Shown here: positions 1 through 5,942 of the stretch, piece by piece | Layout: each line of letters starts with the position of its first letter | Numbering within the stretch: position 1 is the first letter of the stretch | Assembly (NCBI GenBank): GCA_021799325.1 | Contig: JAJZAS010000104.1 | Coordinates: 1 to 6,013 of the forward strand | From: Bacillota bacterium | GTDB taxonomy: Bacteria > Bacillota > Bacilli > Alicyclobacillales > SLC66 | Reading direction: 5' to 3' | DNA length: 6,013 nt | Translations under genes and position numbers: made by a program | Notes under the pieces: generated by a model | Databases searched by the model: none | Told to the model about the DNA's origin: nothing | Seen by the model: only the letters and a program-made list of their open reading frames with translations

Positions 1-266
1 TGATAAGTTCGTGTGACCTTGACAGGGGAGGAAGAGCGGATCTGATCGCGCATTGCAAATTTGACCTGTTGGCGGAAAATCAGGTCGATGTCTGCAGCAT
101 CGTTTGTCATATCTGGATTACGCATAAGAAACTGCCACCAACGCATGGAGGCTGCCGAAATCAAATCGTCTGCATCAATCGATGCGCTTTTTCTCCATTG
201 AATAAGTCGGCGAGCAAGGCGTTTCATATAATCCATTTGTTCATTCGTTACTTCGTATTCCGACAA
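1..266 (-). CDS. sigma-70 family RNA polymerase sigma factor, N-terminal part (cut by window edge)
   Basis: Read on the minus strand from a TTG start at 266-264, the frame stays open for 88 complete codons and leaves the window at position 1, so the C-terminal part (regions 3 and 4) is not visible. The translation resembles sigma region 2. Residues 15-22 (KRLARRLI) and 31-38 (DADDLISA) fit the core-binding helices (compare 'DFDDLVS' in FliA-type factors). Residues 70-87 (FAMRDQIRSSSPVKVTRT) fit the end of region 2 and its junction to region 3. The segment between them, with WWQF and a PDMTNDAAD stretch, departs from the usual -10 recognition helix, so the subtype is unclear. The start is chosen from GGGGAGG at 284-278, 11 bases upstream; an in-frame stop lies just beyond that. 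It is transcribed divergently from hpf. That this is a sigma factor is my reading of motifs, not a search result; a phage-type or other regulatory sigma-like protein is possible. Confidence 0.62.
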   Translation of the reverse strand, partial: MSEYEVTNEQMDYMKRLARRLIQWRKSASIDADDLISAASMRWWQFLMRNPDMTNDAADIDLIFRQQVKFAMRDQIRSSSPVKVTRTY

Positions 267-277
267 AAAAACTCTAG

Positions 278-284
278 CCTCCCC
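278..284 (-). promoter_or_regulatory. ribosome binding site of the minus-strand sigma-like gene
   Basis: GGGGAGG on the minus strand ends 11 bases before the TTG at 266-264. It decides the start because there is no ATG near it; the next in-frame ATG is residue 11 and has no such site. I could not find a convincing -35/-10 pair for this gene. ATTGTA at 312-317 (TACAAT on the minus strand) is a possible -10 but has no good -35 partner. Confidence 0.6.
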
Positions 285-373
285 AATAAATCAACACTAC
301 ATTATCTCTCTATTGTATATATTTTAAGCGAAAATCTGTAGTCTGGCTTGAAATTAGTCGGAAATAAGTATTT

Positions 374-402
374 TTGATGATTTGTAAAGGCAGTGTTATA
401 AT
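374..402 (+). promoter_or_regulatory. sigma-A promoter of hpf with extended -10
   Basis: TTGATG (374-379) and a perfect TATAAT (397-402) are separated by exactly 17 bases. A TGn extension (TG at 394-395) sits directly before the -10. Transcription would start near 409-410, giving a very short leader before the AAGGAGG ribosome binding site at 416-422. In B. subtilis the homologous gene is driven by stress and transition-state sigma factors (sigma-B, sigma-H); I did not see clear matches to those here, so the visible promoter argues for housekeeping expression. Confidence 0.8.
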
Positions 403-431
403 TCGGTTAAGTCGGAAGGAGGTTTTCGTAA

Positions 432-1001
432 ATGAACATTCATTTTCGTGGCGATCATCATCTGGAAGTGACACCTGCACTAAAGGAATATGTTCAAAAG
501 AAAATGGCCCGAATTGAAAAACTGGTTGACCCCTCCTCAGCGCAAGAGGTGAACGTGACCATGGCAGTCACTCGCGGGAAACATATTATTGAGGTAATGA
601 TACCGCTTGGCGCATTGCTGATTCGCGCTGAAGAACGATCCGACGATATGTATGCTTCGATCGATCTGGTGATGGACAAATTAGAAAAGCAAGTCGAAAA
701 GTATAAGCACAAATTTGGTGCCAGCACCCATCGTTCGAAAAGTGAAATGGCAAAATTGAAAAGTTCCTCGTTTGCATCGGTTTTGGAAGGCAGCACTGTT
801 CCAGAAGAAATGGTCGACGAAGAATATCCAGTGGTACGCGTTAAGCAATTTGAAATGAAGCCTATGCATGTTTCAGAGGCTATTTTGCAAATGGGGATGT
901 TGGGGCATGATTTCTATGTCTTCTCCAATGCAGAGTCGGAACAGACTTGCGTAGTCTATAAAAGGAAAGATGGGCGGTATGGCCTGATTGAAACACAATG
1001 A
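432..1001 (+). CDS. hpf: long-form ribosome hibernation promoting factor (HPF/YfiA family)
   Basis: This 189-residue protein has the two-domain layout of long HPF (B. subtilis YvyD), which pairs 70S ribosomes into inactive 100S dimers during slow growth or stress. Residues 1 to about 100 form the ribosome-binding domain, beginning MNIHFRGDHHLEVTPALKEYV. It covers the decoding region of the 30S subunit in known structures. A polar linker rich in Lys and Ser (about 100-130) follows. The C-terminal dimerisation domain (about 134-189) carries the family signature VVRVKQFEMKPM (134-145), GHDFYVF (158-164) and KDGRYGLIE near the end. The ATG at 432 is supported by AAGGAGG nine bases upstream. The length equals that of other long HPFs, and nothing appears broken. 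It has its own promoter, and a hairpin terminator follows, so it is probably expressed separately from secA although the neighbourhood (hpf, secA, prfB) is conserved in Bacilli. Confidence 0.97.
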   Translation: MNIHFRGDHHLEVTPALKEYVQKKMARIEKLVDPSSAQEVNVTMAVTRGKHIIEVMIPLGALLIRAEERSDDMYASIDLVMDKLEKQVEKYKHKFGASTHRSKSEMAKLKSSSFASVLEGSTVPEEMVDEEYPVVRVKQFEMKPMHVSEAILQMGMLGHDFYVFSNAESEQTCVVYKRKDGRYGLIETQ

Positions 1002-1027
1002 TTCACTGAAATTAACCAATATACGCT

Positions 1028-1057
1028 GGGGTCGCGGGTTACGCCTGCGGCCTCTTT
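1028..1057 (+). terminator. probable intrinsic terminator after hpf
   Basis: An 11-base-pair stem pairs GGGGTCGCGGG (1028-1038) with CCTGCGGCCTC (1044-1054) around a TTACG loop, with three G-U pairs. Only TTT (1055-1057) follows directly, then CAATTGTT, so the U-tract is weak and read-through into secA is plausible. Confidence 0.65.
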
Positions 1058-1079
1058 CAATTGTTCAAGAATTCTTGCA

Positions 1080-1109
1080 TTGTCTAATGACACGAAAAAG
1101 CGGTACAAT
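1080..1109 (+). promoter_or_regulatory. probable sigma-A promoter of secA-prfB
   Basis: TTGTCT (1080-1085) and TACAAT (1104-1109) are separated by 18 bases, giving a predicted start near 1116 and a leader of about 45 bases before the secA start codon. The -35 lies within a short inverted repeat, TGTC-TAAT-GACA (1081-1092), and just downstream of the 12-base palindrome at 1066-1077. It is a moderate match; the adjoining AATAATGATAAAAT stretch could hold an alternative -10. Confidence 0.55.
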
Positions 1110-1146
1110 ACAATAATGATAAAATCTGTGTCGTGTGTCTTATTGA

Positions 1147-1152
1147 GGGGAG
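1147..1152 (+). promoter_or_regulatory. ribosome binding site of secA, setting a TTG start
   Basis: GGGGAG at 1147-1152 lies 10 bases before TTG at 1163. The upstream in-frame GTG at 1133 has no ribosome binding site in front of it, and this GGGGAG would fall inside its coding region. Starting at 1163 gives MLGLMK, which matches the family N-terminus. Confidence 0.7.
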
Positions 1153-1162
1153 TGACACCCTG

Positions 1163-3559
1163 TTGTTGGGGTTGATGAAATCGATCGCTGGTAGTAGCGA
1201 GCGAGAAGTAAAGAAATTAAGACGTATTGTGCAACGAATCAATTCTCTTGAAGCGTCTATGGAAGCTATGTCAGATGAAGAGTTGCGTGCGCAAACGGAT
1301 CGTTTTAAAGAGCGCTATGCGAACGGGGAGTCTTTGGACAAAATTTTACCGGAAGCGTATGCCACCGTTCGTGAAGCGGCGAAACGCGTCATCGGAATGC
1401 GCCATTTTGATGTCCAGTTGATGGGCGGCATCGTCCTTCATCAAGGGCGTGTGGCGGAGATGAAAACTGGTGAAGGAAAAACACTTGTATCCACTCTTCC
1501 TGCCTATCTGAATGCGATTGCGGGGCAAGGGGTTCACATTATCACAGTCAACGATTACTTGGCTCGACGCGATAGCGAATGGATGGGGCAGATACACCGT
1601 TTCTTGGGGCTAAACGTGGGGCTAAACGTGCACGGACTATCCCATTTTGAAAAACAGGAAGCGTACCGTGCAGATATTACCTATGGCACAAATGCAGAAT
1701 TCGGCTTTGACTACCTTCGTGACAACATGGTCGTTCAGCTTTCAGAGATGGTGCAGCGTCCACTACACTTTGCCATCGTCGACGAAGTGGATAGTATTTT
1801 AATTGATGAAGCGAGAACCCCGCTCATCATTTCAGGTCCTGCCGAGAAATCGACGGATCTGTACTTTATGGCAGATTTATTTGTCAGATCGATCAAAGTG
1901 GAAGATGATTACAAGTTTGACGAAAAGGCACGAAGCGTAAACCTGACGGAATCAGGTGTGGAAAAAGCGGAGCGTTACTTCCGTCTGGAGAATCTGTTTG
2001 ATCCTAACCACGTGGCCATCAATCACCACATCACTCAGGCAATGAAGGCACATGCGCTCATGAAGCTTGATAAAGATTATGTGATCATCGATGGCGAAGT
2101 GGTGATCGTGGATGAATTTACAGGTCGCATGATGCAGGGCAGACGCTATAGCGATGGACTGCATCAGGCAATTGAAGCTAAAGAAGGCGTCAAGGTTCAA
2201 AATGAATCGAAGACGCTGGCGACCATCACGTTGCAGAATTATTTTCGCATGTACCATAAGCTCTCCGGGATGACGGGCACCGCGAAAACAGAGCAGCAGG
2301 AATTGATCGACATTTACAGCATGGACGTAGTGGTGATCCCGCCGAACAAGCCCAATCAGCGCAAAGACCAGTCCGATGTGGTGTACAAGACGTTTCGCGG
2401 GAAGTTTAACGCGGTGGCGAATGAAATTGAAAAAAGACACCAGGCGGGCCAACCTGTGCTTGTTGGTACCACATCTGTGGAAAAATCAGAAGTTTTGTCT
2501 GGGATTTTGAAAAAAAGGGGCATTCGCCATCAGGTCTTAAATGCCAAATACCACGAACAGGAAGCGGAAATCATCTCTCATGCCGGTGAACTTGGGATGG
2601 TCACGATCGCGACCAACATGGCCGGTCGTGGAACTGATATTATCCTCGGCTCTGGCGTAGTTGATCTTGGTGGACTTCATATTATGGGGACAGAACGTCA
2701 TGAGACGCGTCGAATTGACAATCAACTTCGCGGTCGTGCGGGTCGCCAGGGAGATCCTGGATCGTCGCAATTCTATCTTTCCCTTGAAGATGACCTAATG
2801 AGAATCTTCGGTTCCGACAATATCATGGGGCTAATGGATCGCCTCGGCATTGACGAAGATCAGCCGATTGAAAATAGAATGGTTACGAAAGCTATTGAAC
2901 GGGCACAACGGAAAGTAGAGGCCAATAATTACGACATCCGGAAAAATGTCCTTAAATACGATGATGTAATGAATAAACAGCGCGAAATCATTTACAAGCA
3001 GCGTCATCAGATTTTAGGACAAGAGCAACTTCGTGATGTTGTGTACGGGATGACCAAGGATCTCGTGGATTTTATGATTGACACCTATTGTATCGAAGAT
3101 CAGATCCCTGAGGATTGGGATATTGCCGGGCTTATCACCTATGGGGAAAATCATTTCCTGACACCGGATCGTATCCAGGAAGAGGAGCTTCGCAAGTTTG
3201 AGCGAGAGGAACTCCGTGAGTATCTCTATGAGCAGGTGGATGTGGAATATGCGAAACGTGAAGAGGAGCTCAGCGAGTACATCCGTGAATTGGAAAGAAT
3301 GATACTCATTCGCACAGTGGATGAGAAGTGGATGGATCACATTGATGCGATGGAAACACTGCGCCAAGGCATTCACCTTCGTGCCTACGGACAGATGGAT
3401 CCGTTAACTGCCTATCAACAGGAAGGCTTCCAAATGTTCGAAGAAATGATCCACAGTGTACGCGAAGAAGTAGTGATGTACATTTTCAAGGCGCAGGTGA
3501 CGATGGAGCAACCACCACTTGAGCCGGTTACTCCAGTGACTTTGTTTACCTCGGTATAA
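1163..3559 (+). CDS. secA: SecA preprotein translocase ATPase lacking the C-terminal zinc tail
   Basis: SecA is the cytosolic motor that pushes unfolded preproteins through the SecYEG channel using ATP. From the chosen TTG start (MLGLMKSIAG) the protein is 798 residues. Nucleotide-binding fold 1 carries Walker A MKTGEGKT (100-107), TVNDYLARRD, the TNAEFGFDYLRDNM segment and the DEVD Walker B box (207-210). The preprotein cross-linking domain follows that box. Fold 2 carries GMTGTAKTE (369-377), NMAGRGTDI (485-493) and LRGRAGRQGD (522-531). The helical scaffold ends with VDEKWMDHIDAME (from 719) and the LRQGIHLRAYGQMDP segment. After KAQV only about 20 residues remain, ending in LFTSV. The Cys-rich SEC-C zinc motif (CxCxSGKKxKxCC type) found at the end of B. 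subtilis and E. coli SecA is absent, and no other reading frame could supply it before prfB. The start could also be TTG 1166, TTG 1172 or ATG 1175. prfB begins 15 bases after the stop, so the two genes are probably one operon. Confidence 0.98.
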   Translation: MLGLMKSIAGSSEREVKKLRRIVQRINSLEASMEAMSDEELRAQTDRFKERYANGESLDKILPEAYATVREAAKRVIGMRHFDVQLMGGIVLHQGRVAEMKTGEGKTLVSTLPAYLNAIAGQGVHIITVNDYLARRDSEWMGQIHRFLGLNVGLNVHGLSHFEKQEAYRADITYGTNAEFGFDYLRDNMVVQLSEMVQRPLHFAIVDEVDSILIDEARTPLIISGPAEKSTDLYFMADLFVRSIKVEDDYKFDEKARSVNLTESGVEKAERYFRLENLFDPNHVAINHHITQAMKAHALMKLDKDYVIIDGEVVIVDEFTGRMMQGRRYSDGLHQAIEAKEGVKVQNESKTLATITLQNYFRMYHKLSGMTGTAKTEQQELIDIYSMDVVVIPPNKPNQRKDQSDVVYKTFRGKFNAVANEIEKRHQAGQPVLVGTTSVEKSEVLSGILKKRGIRHQVLNAKYHEQEAEIISHAGELGMVTIATNMAGRGTDIILGSGVVDLGGLHIMGTERHETRRIDNQLRGRAGRQGDPGSSQFYLSLEDDLMRIFGSDNIMGLMDRLGIDEDQPIENRMVTKAIERAQRKVEANNYDIRKNVLKYDDVMNKQREIIYKQRHQILGQEQLRDVVYGMTKDLVDFMIDTYCIEDQIPEDWDIAGLITYGENHFLTPDRIQEEELRKFEREELREYLYEQVDVEYAKREEELSEYIRELERMILIRTVDEKWMDHIDAMETLRQGIHLRAYGQMDPLTAYQQEGFQMFEEMIHSVREEVVMYIFKAQVTMEQPPLEPVTPVTLFTSV
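1606..1629 (+). repeat. perfect 12-bp tandem duplication inside secA
   Basis: GGGGCTAAACGT occurs twice in a row (1606-1617 and 1618-1629), encoding LGLNVGLNVHGL. Family members read roughly LGLTVGLN here, so the protein repeat is ancestral, but the two copies are identical at the DNA level. Confidence 0.9.
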
Positions 3560-3574
3560 TTGGAGGGTTAATTT

Positions 3575-4712
3575 TTGGCAGAAACATACGGAGAACTTAG
3601 GCAATTGCTTACCACCATGGACCAGCGACTGGCGGAAATCGGGAGGTCTCTTTGACGTTGCCGGGAAAAAGGCGAGGATTGAAGAACTCGAGACCATCAT
3701 GGCATCCCCTGATTTTTGGGATGATCAGGAGAAAGCGCAAAAGTCGATAGCAGAAATTAATGGTATCAAAGATGTGGTGGAACGATTTGACCGATTATTT
3801 CATCAACTGGATGACTTAAAAGTGACGCTGGATTTGGCGCAAGAAGAAGACGATCGAGAACTTTTTGAAGAGGCAGATCGCGGAGCGAAAAAATTCGAAC
3901 CATCCCTAGACGAGTTTGAATTGGAACTGCTCCTAGAAGGACCTTACGATAAAAATAACGCGATCTTTGAGCTTCACCCTGGCGCAGGTGGAACTGAATC
4001 TCAGGACTGGGCCTCCATGTTGCTTCGCATGTACACGCGATTTGCTGAAAGTCGCGGTTGGAAGGTGGAAATGCTCGATTACCTCCAGGGTGACGAAGCC
4101 GGACTGAAAAGCGTGACGCTTCTCATTAAAGGGCATAATGCGTATGGCTATTTGAAGGCGGAAAAAGGGGTTCACCGATTGGTTCGCATTTCTCCTTTTG
4201 ACGCATCAGGCAGGCGACATACTTCGTTTGTCTCCGTCGATGTGATTCCGGAGATTGATGAGGATGTGGAAGTCGACATCCGGACTGAAGACTTAAAGGT
4301 CGATACATTTCGTTCCACCGGGGCTGGTGGACAACACGTCAATACTACGGACTCGGCGGTTCGCATCACGCATATTCCATCTGGGATTGTGGTGTCTTGT
4401 CAGAGCGAGCGTTCTCAGATCCAAAACCGCGCTGTAGCAATGAAGATTTTGGCTGCACGCTTATATGAGAAAAAAGTGGAAGAACAGGAAGCGGAGATTT
4501 CCGCGCTTCGCGGGGAGAAAAACGATATCGCCTGGGGAAGCCAGATTCGTTCGTACGTATTTCATCCCTATTCGATGGTTAAGGATCATCGTACTGGTTT
4601 TGAGGTAGGGAATACACAAGGCGTGATGGACGGCGATTTGGATGGGTTTGTCGATGCGTATTTGAAGTGGCAATTGAAGCGAAGAAGTGAATCGATGACG
4701 GAGGGAGCGTAG
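3575..4712 (+). CDS. prfB: peptide chain release factor 2 with programmed +1 frameshift
   Basis: RF2 recognises UGA and UAA stop codons and releases the finished chain. Translation starts at TTG 3575 (GGAGGG at 3562-3567, seven bases upstream) and reads 26 codons, ending GRSL, to an in-frame TGA at 3653-3655. A +1 slip on CTT then continues with GAC (3654-3656): DVAGKKARIEELE and on to 4712. The joined coding sequence, 3575-3652 plus 3654-4712, gives 378 residues, slightly longer than B. subtilis RF2 (about 366). An ORF search alone would start at ATG 3699 and lose 41 residues. Key motifs are the stop-reading tripeptide SPF (206-208), which distinguishes RF2 from RF1, and the catalytic GGQ (251-253) in STGAGGQHVNTTDSAVR. 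The residue equivalent to E. coli Thr246 is Ser (247), one of the forms associated with full activity. The helical N-terminal domain 1 and the ELHPGAGGTESQDWASMLLRMY core are intact. It is probably co-transcribed with secA and ends at a terminator overlapping its stop codon. Confidence 0.97.
3641..3656 (+). promoter_or_regulatory. RF2 autoregulatory +1 frameshift site
   Basis: GGGAGG (3641-3646) acts as an internal Shine-Dalgarno-like sequence, followed by TCT, the slippery CTT (3650-3652) and TGA C (3653-3656). This matches the E. coli arrangement (AGGGGG, three bases, CUU UGA C) in order and spacing. When RF2 is scarce the ribosome pauses at UGA and the tRNA slips forward one base, so RF2 controls its own synthesis. 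Confidence 0.96.
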
Positions 4713-4727
4713 ATGCGCTCCTTTTTT
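4704..4727 (+). terminator. intrinsic terminator overlapping the prfB stop codon
   Basis: GGAGCG (4704-4709) pairs perfectly with CGCTCC (4716-4721) around a TAGATG loop that contains the prfB stop codon TAG (4710-4712). Six T follow (4722-4727). It should end the secA-prfB transcript. Confidence 0.85.
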
Positions 4728-4787
4728 GTTAAATAAGTAGCAAATCCTAATGGTTTCGGGTAAGCTAAAAGTGAAATGGACAAGTCC

Positions 4788-4793
4788 GGAGGG
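4788..4793 (+). promoter_or_regulatory. ribosome binding site of the methyltransferase, setting a TTG start
   Basis: GGAGGG at 4788-4793 lies six bases before the in-frame TTG at 4800. The upstream in-frame ATG at 4776 has no purine-rich site at a useful distance and would place this GGAGGG inside the gene, so TTG 4800 is preferred. Confidence 0.65.
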
Positions 4794-4799
4794 ATCCAG

Positions 4800-5669
4800 T
4801 TGATTATTAACGTAGATTATTATCCGATTATTGATGAGGAATATAGAAGATATCTTAATATGAATTCTGACATGAAAGATTATTGGTTACTCGAACAGAC
4901 TCTTTATACAGGTATGGGAAGAAGGGATTTAATCAAAACGCTTCCTATTCCGATTATGGGAAAGGCATTAGATCTTGGTTCAGGTTATGGCGCCATGGCG
5001 ATTGATATGGCGTTTTCCATGCCGATTCAGGTATATTCCACTGATTTTGAAGAAGATAAGGTAGAGGTAGCAAAAGTTATTGCAGAACAAGTGGACAGGC
5101 GTGTCAATTACCTGAAACCGGGCGAAATTTTCTTCAAAAAAGCCAATATCTATGAACTGGATTTTGAAGATAACACTTTTGACTTCGTCATCTCAAGGTT
5201 TTTGTTCCAACATTTAAAGGACCCAGCCAAAGCATTCTCTGAAATATATCGGGTTTTGAAGCCTGGTGGCATCGTCTGCACTATTGATGTGGATGAATCG
5301 TTCGCATTCTCTTATCCGGAAACACCAGCGTATGAGGCGCTTTATGCTGCATTTAAGAAAATGCAGGAGATGAATGGTGGAGACAGGCAAATCGGACGCA
5401 AACTGCCAACGATGCTTCGTGAGAATAACTTCGTCGACATCTATACCCAAGTGGATATGCAATCGGGGTATGAATATACGGCCACTGGGGACATTGCTCA
5501 TCGATTCATTCGTGAGCGCTTTCTTGCTGCACGAAATGAAATCGTAGAAAAAAGTATCATGAGTGCAGATGAGTTTGATCAGTGGATAGAAAAGTTCAAT
5601 GAAGAAGTGGAACTGTGGCAGTTCACAGCGAGCGGTCAAGTCGTCGCGTTTGCCAGGAAAATGAATTAG
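4800..5669 (+). CDS. class I SAM-dependent methyltransferase, substrate unknown
   Basis: From TTG 4800 the protein is 289 residues (297 if ATG 4776 is used). It has a Rossmann-type methyltransferase core of the Methyltransf_11/25 kind. Motif I is LDLGSGYG (57-64), which binds S-adenosylmethionine, and an acidic residue, Asp82 in YSTDFEED, ends strand 2. FDFVISRFLFQHLKDP (129-142) forms strand 4 and motif post-I, and YRVLKPGG (150-157) precedes strand 5. About 55 residues precede the core, with an N-terminal stretch rich in Tyr and acidic residues. The last 100 residues form a C-terminal extension that may set substrate specificity. No signal peptide or membrane segment is evident, so it is probably cytosolic. 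Nothing in the sequence names the substrate; a small molecule is the usual guess for this family, and an rRNA target is not supported merely by the neighbouring 16S gene. No clear promoter is visible; TTGTTA at 4726 with TAATGG 16 bases on is weak. The gene stands alone between two terminators. The start of the gene looks AT-richer than the secA-prfB region. Confidence 0.88.
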   Translation: MIINVDYYPIIDEEYRRYLNMNSDMKDYWLLEQTLYTGMGRRDLIKTLPIPIMGKALDLGSGYGAMAIDMAFSMPIQVYSTDFEEDKVEVAKVIAEQVDRRVNYLKPGEIFFKKANIYELDFEDNTFDFVISRFLFQHLKDPAKAFSEIYRVLKPGGIVCTIDVDESFAFSYPETPAYEALYAAFKKMQEMNGGDRQIGRKLPTMLRENNFVDIYTQVDMQSGYEYTATGDIAHRFIRERFLAARNEIVEKSIMSADEFDQWIEKFNEEVELWQFTASGQVVAFARKMN

Positions 5670-5736
5670 TTCGAGCGGAATTACTTTCTTGATCGACTCT
5701 TAATTCTTGACTGACTAATAGAAACTCATTACGATC

Positions 5737-5764
5737 ATCCGGGTGGAATTAGCCCGGATTTTTT
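5737..5764 (+). terminator. intrinsic terminator after the methyltransferase
   Basis: ATCCGGG (5737-5743) pairs perfectly with CCCGGAT (5753-5759) around a nine-base loop, and six T (5759-5764) follow. This insulates the methyltransferase from the rRNA promoter downstream. Confidence 0.9.
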
Positions 5765-5812
5765 GCGCATAAATACTGAAAATTAGAACATCATAAAATG
5801 AATGAAATGCGG

Positions 5813-5842
5813 TTGACACTGGGTTGCGGGGCATGGTATATT
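5813..5842 (+). promoter_or_regulatory. strong rRNA operon promoter
   Basis: A consensus TTGACA (5813-5818) lies 18 bases before TATATT (5837-5842), with a TGG extension (5834-5836) before the -10. The start should fall near 5849-5850. The bases upstream of the -35 (about 5771-5808) are A/T-rich and may act as an UP element. Only one clear promoter is visible, whereas many Bacillus rrn operons have two. Confidence 0.85.
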
Positions 5843-5851
5843 ACGTTTTGT

Positions 5852-5867
5852 CGCCGCGAGGACGGCG
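5852..5867 (+). other. hairpin at the start of the rRNA leader
   Basis: CGCCG (5852-5856) pairs with CGGCG (5863-5867) around a CGAGGA loop, just after the predicted transcription start. It lacks a U-tract and so is not a terminator. Downstream, GATCCTTGAAAACTAAAC (5872-5889) resembles the 'CCTTGAAAACT' stretch common in Firmicutes rRNA leaders, and the leader runs on to about 5942. One strand of the 16S processing stem should lie in this leader, but its partner is outside the window. Confidence 0.55.
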
Positions 5868-5942
5868 GTTCGATCCTTGAAAACTAAACACGTATAGAGT
5901 ACCACGTGCGTGATATGAAATGCAGCAACAACGTCAGTAGAT

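Noticed and set aside
69..341. A 90-codon plus-strand open frame at the left end
   Set aside because: It has no good ribosome binding site, an unlikely composition, and overlaps the minus-strand frame that shows sigma region 2 motifs and a GGGGAGG site.
1133..1162. GTG start for secA giving ten extra residues
   Set aside because: No ribosome binding site precedes it, and the extra residues (MCLIEGSDTL) do not match the SecA N-terminus, while TTG 1163 gives MLGLMK with GGGGAG upstream.
1952..2452. A 166-codon open frame on the minus strand inside secA
   Set aside because: It lies opposite conserved SecA coding sequence and shows no recognisable motif; it is a shadow of the codon bias of secA.
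4776..4799. ATG start for the methyltransferase
   Set aside because: No ribosome binding site at a suitable distance; the GGAGGG at 4788 would be within the gene. Not excluded by the sequence alone.
5214..5639. A 141-codon minus-strand open frame inside the methyltransferase
   Set aside because: It is antisense to a gene with clear methyltransferase motifs and has no family resemblance of its own.
5794..5799. TAAAAT as the -10 of a second rRNA promoter
   Set aside because: No -35-like hexamer lies 16-18 bases upstream; the stretch is better explained as an A/T-rich UP element.
5852..5867. The leader hairpin as a terminator
   Set aside because: It has no T-tract and directly follows the rRNA promoter.
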